Source of the DNA: Bacteroidales bacterium UBA2712
GTDB taxonomy: Bacteria > Bacteroidota > Bacteroidia > Bacteroidales > Paludibacteraceae
Assembly: GCA_002354055.1 (NCBI GenBank)
Contig: DEKW01000011.1
Coordinates: 93,823-157,822, forward strand
Length of the DNA stretch: 64,000 nucleotides
Direction: 5' to 3'
This document shows positions 51,994-59,649 of this stretch, one piece after another; the first letter of the stretch is position 1; every line of letters starts with the position of its first letter. Below the pieces are notes generated by a model. The model worked only from the letters and a program-made list of their open reading frames with translations, did not search any database and had not been told where the DNA came from. A program made the position numbers and the translations under genes.

Positions 51994-52026
51994 TCCCCTA
52001 ACCCTCTAATCCCCTAACCCGTTAAA
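51992..52026. repeat. TAATCCCCTAACCC repeat after psd
   Basis: Complementary orientation of the TTAGGGG family, in the gap between psd and deoC. Confidence 0.7.
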
Positions 52027-52039
52027 CCATTAAATTATC

Positions 52040-52921
52040 ATGAATAAGTTTGAAGAATTATTTGCGCAGTACCCCTGCCCGTTTACCGATGAGCAAGTAA
52101 AGGCTCAGGTAGCAGAAATCGAAGCAAAACACTTCGACGAGAACAATAATGTGGAGGTTTGGAAAGAGTGCCTCCACCAGATTGATTACACGACCCTCTC
52201 CGCCGATGACACCATCGCCAAAGTAGAGAAGATGGCGAATGCCGTCAATAACTTCGAGAAGGATTTCCCGGGTATCCCGAACGTAGCGGCTATCTGCGTC
52301 TATCCCGCGATGGCGGAGTATGTTCGCAAAGCCCTCAAGGATCCGAAATTCAATATCGCTTGCGTCAGCGGCGGGTTCCCTGCTTCGCAGACTTTCCTCG
52401 AGGTCAAGATCGCCGAGACTGCTATGGCTATCAAAGCCGGTGCCACGGAGATAGATATCGTGCTCTCTGTCGGTAAGTTCCTCGAGGGCAACTACCAAGA
52501 GTGCTTCGACGAGATCAGCGAACTCAAAGCCGTCTGCGGAGACAAGCACCTCAAGGTCATCCTTGAGACAGGACTCCTCAAGACCGCAGAGAACATCTGG
52601 AAAGCGTCAATCCTCTCCATGGCTGCAGGTGGTGATTTCATCAAGACCTCGACCGGAAAGATCGCTGTGAACGCGACCCCCGAAGCAACTTTCGTGATGT
52701 GTCACGCCATCAAAGCTTGGCAGGAGAAGACCGGAGAGAAGAAGTGCTACAAGCCCGCCGGAGGTGTATCCACGACCGAAGAGGCGGTACAACACTATAC
52801 CCTCGTCAAAGAGATTCTCGGCGAAGAGTGGCTCAACAACGAGTCCTTCCGCTTCGGCGCTTCCCGTTTGGCAAATAACTTACTTTCCTCCATCGTAGGA
52901 AAAGAGACGAAATATTTCTAA
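52040..52921 (+). CDS. deoC: Deoxyribose-phosphate aldolase
   Basis: Splits deoxyribose 5-phosphate into glyceraldehyde 3-phosphate and acetaldehyde. TIM barrel of 293 residues; ATEIDIVLSVGKFLEGNY near 139, LKVILETG near 172 and the Schiff-base Lys in DFIKTSTGK near 205. Length is normal for the long group of DeoC proteins. One base separates it from the glutamate synthase gene. Confidence 0.93.
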   Translation: MNKFEELFAQYPCPFTDEQVKAQVAEIEAKHFDENNNVEVWKECLHQIDYTTLSADDTIAKVEKMANAVNNFEKDFPGIPNVAAICVYPAMAEYVRKALKDPKFNIACVSGGFPASQTFLEVKIAETAMAIKAGATEIDIVLSVGKFLEGNYQECFDEISELKAVCGDKHLKVILETGLLKTAENIWKASILSMAAGGDFIKTSTGKIAVNATPEATFVMCHAIKAWQEKTGEKKCYKPAGGVSTTEEAVQHYTLVKEILGEEWLNNESFRFGASRLANNLLSSIVGKETKYF

Positions 52922-52922
52922 T

Positions 52923-55253
52923 ATGAACAAAATCATTTCGAAGAGATTTTTCTCGGAAAATGTAGCGGAGCTGATTGTTGAGGCTCCGCTCATTGCGCGT
53001 AGCCGTAGAGCCGGACATTTTGTCATTATTCGTGTCGATGACCACTCCGAACGGGTCCCTCTGACCATCGCCGGAGCGGATATCGAAAAAGGAACCATCA
53101 CCCTCGTGGTACAACAGGTGGGCGCTTCGACCCATAAACTCCTCGCCATGAATCCCGGCGATTGTATCCACGACGTAGTGGGTCCGCTCGGACGCGCCAC
53201 TCGCATCGAGAAATACGGCACGGTCGTTTGCGCCTGCGGTGGTGTCGGTGCTGCACCGATGTTACCTATCGCAGAAGCACTGAAGAAAGCCGGAAACAAA
53301 GTCATCACTGTCCTTGCGGCGCGCAACAAAGACCTCATCATCCTAAAGGATGAACTCGCGCAGTGGTCGGACGAACTGATCGTCATGACCGACGATGGCT
53401 CCATGGGCAAACAAGGGGTCGTGACTGTCGGCGTCGAAGAAGTGATCAACCGCGAGACCGTCAACAAATGTATCACCATCGGTCCGGCAATCATGATGAA
53501 GTTTGTTGCCCTCACGACCGCCAAGTATAACATCCCGACAGAGGCCTCCCTCAACACCATCATGGTCGATGGCACCGGCATGTGCGGCGCGTGCCGCGTT
53601 ACAGTGGGAGGAAAAACCAAGTTCGTCTGCGTCGATGGACCAGAGTTTGACGCCCATGAGGTGGACTGGACAGAGATGCTGAGCCGCATGAAGTCCTACA
53701 AGGCCGAAGAAGCCGAAGCGCTTACTGCATATTTAAACCCAAAAAACGACAGTCGAACGACGGTCAACCGACGGTCAACCGACGGTCAAAGCCAATGTAA
53801 GACCGAGGTAAGTACCGTGGTCCCCTTCTCCGGCACCCCAAAAGACCGCGTGGCGATTCCCCGAGTACAGATGCCCGAACTTCGTCCGGAGGTACGCGTC
53901 AAATCCCTGCACGAGGAGGTCAACCAAGGGCTGACCTTCGAACAAGCCATCACGGAGTCCCATCGTTGTCTGAATTGTAAAAACCCCTCTTGCGTACAGG
54001 GTTGCCCGGTGAACATCAACATCCCCGGTTTCATCAAGACTCTGGAGAAAGGCGATATCCTCGGTGCCGCAGCGATCATCAAAGAATCATCTTCCCTGCC
54101 CGCGGTCTGCGGTCGTGTCTGCCCGCAGGAGAAACAATGCGAGGCAAATTGTATCCATCATAAGATGGGCCATCAGCCCGTCGCCATCGGCTATCTCGAG
54201 CGTTTCTGCGCCGATTACGCAAATAGTCTGTCAGCGGAGCGGTCTGTCAGCAATAGCGGTCTGTCAGGCGAAGCCGGTCTGTCAGCGCAGCGGTCTAAAA
54301 TAGCGGTGGTTGGTAGTGGTCCTGCCGGTCTGACGTTTGCCGGTGATGCCGCCAAATACGGTTACAAAGTGCATGTCTTCGAGGCGCTGCATGAGATCGG
54401 CGGTGTGCTCAAATACGGCATCCCCGAGTTCCGTCTGCCGAACGCTATCGTCGATAAAGAGATCGACGGCTTGCGCGCCCTCGGCGTACAGTTCCATACA
54501 GACACCATCATCGGCAAGACCATCTCCGTCAAAGAACTCGAAGAGCAAGGCTTCAAGGGTATCTTCGTCGGTTCCGGAGCAGGTCTGCCGCGCTTCATGA
54601 ATATCCCCGGAGAGAACCTCAACGGCGTCCTCTCCTGCAACGAATACCTCACCCGTGTCAACCTCATGGACGCTTCCAACCCTGCGACCGACACCCCGCT
54701 GCTCTACGGCAAGAACGTAGCGGTCATCGGTGGTGGAAACACCGCCATGGATGCTGTCCGTACCGCCAAGCGTCTCGGTGCCGAGCGGGCGATGATCATC
54801 TACCGCCGCTCCGAAGAAGAGATGCCGGCACGTATCGAAGAGGTGCATCATGCCAAACAGGAAGGAATCGAGTTCCTGACCCTCCATAACCCCATCGAGT
54901 ACCACGCCGACGAGAACGGTCGTGTCAACGAAGCCGTCCTCCAAGTCATGGAACTCGGCGAACCCGATGAGTCCGGTCGTCGCAGTCCGGTACCTGTTGA
55001 AGGCAAGACCGTCACACTCCCTGTGGATCTCGTGATCGTCGCGGTAGGTGTCTCGCCGAACCCGCTCATCCCTTCGTCCGTCGAAGGACTGGAGATCAGC
55101 AAGAAAGGTACGATCGTTGTCAATGAAGGTATGCAATCTGCCCTCCCGATGCTCTTCGCCGGAGGAGATATCGTTCGTGGTGGAGCCACCGTCATCCTCG
55201 CGATGTCCGATGGCCGCAAGGCCGCCAAAGCAATGCATGAGTATCTTTCTTAG
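52923..55253 (+). CDS. Fused sulfide dehydrogenase/glutamate synthase small subunit (SudBA/NfnBA-like)
   Basis: A 776-residue fusion. Residues 1-255 are a ferredoxin-NADP reductase-type FAD/NAD domain with an iron-sulfur loop MCGACRVTVGG near 220 (SudB/NfnA-like). Residues 330-776 are the glutamate synthase small-subunit type: CLNCKNPSCVQGCPVNI near 346 and CGRVCPQEKQCEANC near 396 for clusters, then VGSGPAGLTFAGDAAKYG near 462 and VIGGGNTAMDAVRTAKR near 602. It probably couples NADPH, NADH and ferredoxin. Two linkers are repeat-coded: VNRRSTDGQSQ near 280 and SLSAERSVSNSGLSGEAG near 436. Confidence 0.9.
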   Translation: MNKIISKRFFSENVAELIVEAPLIARSRRAGHFVIIRVDDHSERVPLTIAGADIEKGTITLVVQQVGASTHKLLAMNPGDCIHDVVGPLGRATRIEKYGTVVCACGGVGAAPMLPIAEALKKAGNKVITVLAARNKDLIILKDELAQWSDELIVMTDDGSMGKQGVVTVGVEEVINRETVNKCITIGPAIMMKFVALTTAKYNIPTEASLNTIMVDGTGMCGACRVTVGGKTKFVCVDGPEFDAHEVDWTEMLSRMKSYKAEEAEALTAYLNPKNDSRTTVNRRSTDGQSQCKTEVSTVVPFSGTPKDRVAIPRVQMPELRPEVRVKSLHEEVNQGLTFEQAITESHRCLNCKNPSCVQGCPVNINIPGFIKTLEKGDILGAAAIIKESSSLPAVCGRVCPQEKQCEANCIHHKMGHQPVAIGYLERFCADYANSLSAERSVSNSGLSGEAGLSAQRSKIAVVGSGPAGLTFAGDAAKYGYKVHVFEALHEIGGVLKYGIPEFRLPNAIVDKEIDGLRALGVQFHTDTIIGKTISVKELEEQGFKGIFVGSGAGLPRFMNIPGENLNGVLSCNEYLTRVNLMDASNPATDTPLLYGKNVAVIGGGNTAMDAVRTAKRLGAERAMIIYRRSEEEMPARIEEVHHAKQEGIEFLTLHNPIEYHADENGRVNEAVLQVMELGEPDESGRRSPVPVEGKTVTLPVDLVIVAVGVSPNPLIPSSVEGLEISKKGTIVVNEGMQSALPMLFAGGDIVRGGATVILAMSDGRKAAKAMHEYLS
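53748..53790. repeat. In-frame GACGGTCAACC repeat in the glutamate synthase gene
   Basis: CGACAGTCGAA, CGACGGTCAAC, CGACGGTCAAC, CGACGGTCAAA, an 11-base unit in the linker between the two halves of the fusion. Confidence 0.85.
54225..54297. repeat. In-frame CTGTCAGCG...GCGGTCTG repeat in the glutamate synthase gene
   Basis: Four units of AGTCTGTCAGC / GGTCTGTCAG with variable GC-rich centres. Coded residues: SLSAERSVSNSGLSGEAGLS. Confidence 0.88.
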
Positions 55254-56619
55254 TATATTACTCTCCGTCAACTTCCTGACAACCCACCCCATCACGGGGC
55301 AGGCGAACATGTCCGTCTTTGTGCAGAACATGACGACCGGGGAAGTGATTGACTCTTACCGCGAGAACTACGTGGTGCCGCCGGCGTCGGTGATGAAGCT
55401 CCTGACGACGGCTGCCGCGCTCGAGACGATGGGACCGGGATTTCGGTTCCCGACGATCATCGAGTACACCGGTACGATCGAGAACGGAACCCTCCACGGC
55501 GACTTGTACGTCCGCGGAGGATGCGACCCCTCCTTGGGATGGAAAGGCCGCACGGCATTCCTCGATCAATGGGTCAAGGCGATACAGAAAGCCGGCATCC
55601 AACGCATCGACGGCGGTGTGATAGCCGACATGACGATGCTGGACGGCGAAGCGCAGAACCCCAACTGGCTCTGCGAGGACGCAGGAAACTACTACGCACC
55701 GGGCATCTTCAGCCTCAACTATTTCGGCAACACGATGAATATCGTCCTCAAGAGCGGCGAGGTAGGTTCGACGGCGTCGGTCGTGAAGACCGAACCCGAA
55801 GTACGAGGCCTCCGATGGATCAACCACGTGCGGTGCGAGAAGATCACCTACGACGGTGCTTTCGTCAGCGGGCTGCCGTACAGCAACGAACGCTACCTCA
55901 CGGGTGCCGTGCCGTCGAACTTAGGTACATTCGGTATCAAGGGCGACTTGCCGAACCCCGGACTCTTGTTGGTCCAACACCTGCAAGCGCGCTTAGCCGC
56001 AGCAGGCATCTCCGTCAAACGGGAAGCGACCTACATCGCGGATTATAATCCCTTGACTCCGCCCAGGACGGAACTATACACCCATTATTCCGACCCCCTG
56101 TCGGAGATCATCAAGGAGACGAATATCAACTCGAACAACCTCTACGCCGAGGCGCTCTTCCGGTACTTAGGCACGCGTTATACCCTGCCCGGCACCATCC
56201 ATAACAGTCAGGACCTGCTGCGCGACTACTGGCGGCGCCGCGGAGTATCCGTCCAGAACGCGATCATCAAAGATGGTTGTGGTCTCGCGCCGCAGGATGC
56301 CGTCAGCGCCAAAGCGTTTGTGCAACTGCTCAGTATCATGTCCAAGAGCCCGAACAAAGAGGCATGGATTGCTTCGCTGCCGATAAGCGGCAAGACTGGC
56401 ACCCTGAAGACCCTTTGTCCCGACACACCCCTCGAAGGGCGTATCCACGCCAAGAGCGGTACCATCGCCGGAACGAAGAATTTTGCAGGATACATCGACA
56501 TGCCCAACGGCGACACCTGGGTCTTTGCGATCCTCATCAACTCGGCGCCCGGCAAGGCTCGTAACATCCAAACGGTCATCCAACAATACCTGCTCGATGT
56601 ATATAAAAGCCACCCATAG
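55237..56619 (+). CDS. dacB: D-alanyl-D-alanine carboxypeptidase/endopeptidase, PBP4 type
   Basis: Class C penicillin-binding protein that trims peptidoglycan in the periplasm. The start at 55237 (MSIFLSILLSVNFLTTHP) gives a signal peptide and overlaps the upstream gene by 17 bases. Motifs: SVMK in PPASVMKLLTTAAAL near 45, SNN in NINSNNLYAEALF near 293, and KSG in HAKSGTIAGT near 406. Length 460 is normal. Coupled translation with its neighbours is likely from the overlaps on both sides. Confidence 0.92.
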   Translation: MSIFLSILLSVNFLTTHPITGQANMSVFVQNMTTGEVIDSYRENYVVPPASVMKLLTTAAALETMGPGFRFPTIIEYTGTIENGTLHGDLYVRGGCDPSLGWKGRTAFLDQWVKAIQKAGIQRIDGGVIADMTMLDGEAQNPNWLCEDAGNYYAPGIFSLNYFGNTMNIVLKSGEVGSTASVVKTEPEVRGLRWINHVRCEKITYDGAFVSGLPYSNERYLTGAVPSNLGTFGIKGDLPNPGLLLVQHLQARLAAAGISVKREATYIADYNPLTPPRTELYTHYSDPLSEIIKETNINSNNLYAEALFRYLGTRYTLPGTIHNSQDLLRDYWRRRGVSVQNAIIKDGCGLAPQDAVSAKAFVQLLSIMSKSPNKEAWIASLPISGKTGTLKTLCPDTPLEGRIHAKSGTIAGTKNFAGYIDMPNGDTWVFAILINSAPGKARNIQTVIQQYLLDVYKSHP

Positions 56620-57328
56620 TACGAACACCCTGATGAAGGAACTGCTGGCGAAGGGCGAGTGGCCCGAAGGCGAACGCTTTCTGTACACCGCCTTCCAGAC
56701 CGCAGGACGCGGACAGGCCGGCAACGGATGGGAGAGCGAAGAAGGAAAAAACCTGCTCTGCTCCATCTTGCTTCCCCCCAACAAGAACCTCTACTTCCTC
56801 AATATAGCAATTGGTGTGGCGTTACTGCGGGTGATAGGGGAAGATTTTACGATCAAATGGCCTAATGACATTTATTACGGGGACAAGAAAGTAGCAGGTA
56901 TATTGATAGAAAATGCCATAATAGGCAATGAGATCAAGTATTCGATAGCAGGCATCGGACTGAACGTCAACCAGACGACTTTCCTCTCCTCTGCGCCGAA
57001 CCCCGTCTCGCTCAAGCTCATCAGCGGCAAGGAAACGGACATAGACGCTTTGATGCAAGCGCTGATGGCGCAGATAGAAGCCGTCGAAGCGATGGACGAA
57101 GCGCAGGTATGGGCGTACTACCGAGAGCACCTCTACCGACGCGAAGGCTTCTGGCCCTTCGTCGAGCGGGAGGTATCTACCGCGCCTACGATGAATGCGG
57201 AGAAAGGAGCAGAAGGCATCTTCCTCGCGAAGATAGAGAATGTGCGAACAAACGGAGAGATAGAACTTCGTGACCAAAACGGCAACCTGCGTATCTACCA
57301 CTTCAAGCAAGTGAGATATGTAATCTGA
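56597..57328 (+). CDS. birA: Biotin-[acetyl-CoA carboxylase] ligase
   Basis: Attaches biotin to carboxylase subunits. The start at 56597 (MYIKATHSTNTLM) overlaps dacB by 23 bases. Biotin-binding TAGRGQAGNGWESEEGKN near 36, FTIKWPNDIYYGDKKVAGIL near 79 and GIGLNVNQ near 121. It lacks the N-terminal DNA-binding domain of E. coli BirA, so it is an enzyme only. 243 residues is normal for the short group. Confidence 0.9.
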   Translation: MYIKATHSTNTLMKELLAKGEWPEGERFLYTAFQTAGRGQAGNGWESEEGKNLLCSILLPPNKNLYFLNIAIGVALLRVIGEDFTIKWPNDIYYGDKKVAGILIENAIIGNEIKYSIAGIGLNVNQTTFLSSAPNPVSLKLISGKETDIDALMQALMAQIEAVEAMDEAQVWAYYREHLYRREGFWPFVEREVSTAPTMNAEKGAEGIFLAKIENVRTNGEIELRDQNGNLRIYHFKQVRYVI

Positions 57329-57384
57329 AAATGAATAAATGATAAAATAAATGACCAAATGGTAAATGAAAAAATGGTAAATGC
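57327..57384. repeat. AAATGGTAAATGA repeat containing the rfbB start
   Basis: Units of AAATGA(A/C)..AAATGGT between birA and rfbB. The repeat itself encodes the first residues MVNEKMVN of RfbB. Confidence 0.8.
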
Positions 57385-58510
57385 TATTATCATCACCGGC
57401 GGAGCCGGATTTATCGGAAGCCATGTAGTACGGCTCTTCGTCAACAAATATCCGGACTACCGGATCATCAACGTGGACAAACTGACCTACGCAGGCAACC
57501 TCGCGAACCTCAAGGACATCGAGGACAAGCCTAACTATCGGTTTGTACGCGCAGACATCTGCGATTTTGATACCATCTACGCCCTCATGCAGGAGGAGCA
57601 CGTCACCGGCGTCATCCATCTGGCGGCAGAGAGCCACGTGGACCGCTCCATCAAGGACCCCTTCACCTTCGCCAAGACCAACGTCATGGGTACGCTCTCG
57701 ATGCTCCAGGCGGCGAAACTCTACTGGGAGTCCCTGCCGGAGAAGTACGAAGGCAAGCGTTTCTACCACATCTCTACGGATGAGGTCTATGGCGCTTTGC
57801 AGATGACCCACCCCGAGGGCATCCAACCGCCGTTCACCACCAAGGCTTCGTCGTCCGAGCACCATCTGGCGTACGGCGAGGACTTCTTCTATGAGACGAC
57901 GAAATACAACCCCCACTCGCCTTATTCGGCATCGAAAGCATCGTCGGATCACTTCGTCCGCGCTTTCCACGACACCTACGGCATGCCGACCATCGTGACG
58001 AACTGCTCAAACAACTACGGACCCTATCAGTTCCCTGAGAAACTCATCCCGCTCTTCATCAATAACATCCGCCACCGCAAACCCCTGCCGGTCTATGGCA
58101 AGGGCGAGAACGTGCGCGACTGGTTATATGTAGAGGATCACGCACGCGCGATAGACCTCATCTTCCATAAGGGCACCATCGCCGAGACCTATAACATCGG
58201 TGGTTTCAACGAGTGGAAGAATATCGACATCATCAAGACTGTCATCAAGACCGTCGATCGCCTCCTGGGTCGTCCCGAAGGAGCCGACCTCGACCTCATC
58301 ACCTACGTCACCGACCGCGCAGGACACGACATGCGCTACGCCATCGACTCGACGAAATTGCAGAAAGAGTTAGGTTGGGAACCCTCCCTACAGTTTGAGG
58401 AAGGTATAGAGAAAACCGTCCGCTGGTACTTGGACAACCAGCCTTGGCTGGATAACATCACCTCCGGCGAGTATGAGAAATACTACGAGGAGATGTATAA
58501 AGGTCGGTGA
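57359..58510 (+). CDS. rfbB: dTDP-glucose 4,6-dehydratase
   Basis: Second step of dTDP-rhamnose-type sugar synthesis for surface polysaccharide. NAD site TGGAGFIGSHVV near 13, STDEVYGAL near 140 and YSASKASSDHFVRAF near 188 with the YxxxK pair. Length 383. The start lies within a repeat: the ATG at 57359 and an in-frame ATG at 57374 (MVNAIIITGG) are both possible; the second fits the family start better. rfbA, C and D are not adjacent. Confidence 0.92.
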   Translation: MVNEKMVNAIIITGGAGFIGSHVVRLFVNKYPDYRIINVDKLTYAGNLANLKDIEDKPNYRFVRADICDFDTIYALMQEEHVTGVIHLAAESHVDRSIKDPFTFAKTNVMGTLSMLQAAKLYWESLPEKYEGKRFYHISTDEVYGALQMTHPEGIQPPFTTKASSSEHHLAYGEDFFYETTKYNPHSPYSASKASSDHFVRAFHDTYGMPTIVTNCSNNYGPYQFPEKLIPLFINNIRHRKPLPVYGKGENVRDWLYVEDHARAIDLIFHKGTIAETYNIGGFNEWKNIDIIKTVIKTVDRLLGRPEGADLDLITYVTDRAGHDMRYAIDSTKLQKELGWEPSLQFEEGIEKTVRWYLDNQPWLDNITSGEYEKYYEEMYKGR

Positions 58511-58520
58511 AAAACAATAA

Positions 58521-59582
58521 TCAGAGGGAAAACAGATATTCCCATGCCTCAGCGGCTTCGTCGGCAGTAATCGTCTGATTGACCACCGGCGAACCGACAG
58601 CCCGAAGGAGCGTGACGTTGATCTCAGCGGCACGCTCGTTCTTTTTATCCTGCTTCATGAGCGCAATCAACCGCTCGCGGTCGGAACACTTGCAGGCAGG
58701 TTTGCCGTAGGCATGAAGCATGATCTGCGTCAGTTGTTGCAGCACCTCGCGCTCGCAGCCGAGTTTGGTTACCGACAGGTACAGCTCCGCGATCATGCCG
58801 TACAGCACCGCGTAGCCGTGGTCGAGCGGCTCGACATCCGGATGGGCTTGCGCGTGACTCAACTCCTCTAACGCGTGACCGAAGGTGTGTCCGAAATTCA
58901 GCACCTTGCGCAGCCCTTCTTCTTTCGGATCAGCCGCAACGATTGCCTCTTTGACCGCCACGCACCGCCGGATCAGCAGCGTCAACTCCTCAATCGGCAT
59001 CGCCTCTATATCGTACCGTAATAACGCCTCCCACAACCCGTCTGAATACTGACTTCTGACATCTGACGGCTCTATCAGCCCCGTCTTCAGCATCTCTGCA
59101 AAACCGTTGAGCAGCTCCTTCGCCGGCAGCGTCTGCAGCCATCCGGGCCAGATGAGGGTCTCTACCGGTGGAGCAAAAACACCGATACTGTTTTTCAGCC
59201 CCCGGTAGTTAACACCCGTCTTACCGCCTGTCGAGGCATCGACCATCGCCAACAACGTCGTCGGGACATTGATATAACCCACGCCGCGTTTATAGGTGGC
59301 GGCTGCAAAACCCACGAGGTCGGTCAACACCCCTCCGCCGACAGCGACGACAACGCCGCGACGCGTGAGGCCCTGCGCAAAGAAGAAATCCCAAACCCGC
59401 TGCACCGTATCAAGGGTCTTTTCCGATTCAGACACCGATAGTGTACAGCACTTGAGTCCGATTTGAGTCCTACTTAAGTCCGACTTTTCCTCTACGTTCT
59501 CGTCCACCACAAAACAAACCTGATCCGGCTCGTACGAGTTCAAAATCTTCGATAAGGCACTATGTAAATCCTCGCAAATCAT
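58521..59582 (-). CDS. aroB: 3-dehydroquinate synthase
   Basis: Second step of the shikimate pathway. VAVGGGVLTDLVGFAAATYKR near 82, NVPTTLLAMVDASTGGKTG near 107, and metal ligands in LNFGHTFGHALE near 230. The start at 59582 (MICEDLHSALSK) is preferred since it follows the promoter at 59593-59624. Two segments look like repeat-coded insertions: SDLSRTQIGLK near 35 and IEPSDVRSQYSDG near 175. 353 residues is normal. Confidence 0.92.
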   Translation of the reverse strand: MICEDLHSALSKILNSYEPDQVCFVVDENVEEKSDLSRTQIGLKCCTLSVSESEKTLDTVQRVWDFFFAQGLTRRGVVVAVGGGVLTDLVGFAAATYKRGVGYINVPTTLLAMVDASTGGKTGVNYRGLKNSIGVFAPPVETLIWPGWLQTLPAKELLNGFAEMLKTGLIEPSDVRSQYSDGLWEALLRYDIEAMPIEELTLLIRRCVAVKEAIVAADPKEEGLRKVLNFGHTFGHALEELSHAQAHPDVEPLDHGYAVLYGMIAELYLSVTKLGCEREVLQQLTQIMLHAYGKPACKCSDRERLIALMKQDKKNERAAEINVTLLRAVGSPVVNQTITADEAAEAWEYLFSL

Positions 59583-59592
59583 AAAATCCGCT

Positions 59593-59624
59593 GCAAAGTT
59601 ACACTTTTTTTTGCGTATGTGCAA
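59593..59624 (-). promoter_or_regulatory. Promoter of aroB
   Basis: TTG at 59624 and TAACTTTGC at 59601-59593, spacing 23. Overlaps the uvrD promoter on the other strand. Confidence 0.78.
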
Positions 59625-59641
59625 ATTTTGTTGTAATTTTG
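59611..59641 (+). promoter_or_regulatory. Promoter of uvrD
   Basis: TTG at 59611 and TAATTTTG at 59634-59641, spacing 23. The start codon is eight bases downstream. Interleaved with the aroB promoter, so the two may exclude each other. Confidence 0.78.
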
Positions 59642-59649
59642 TAGCGATT

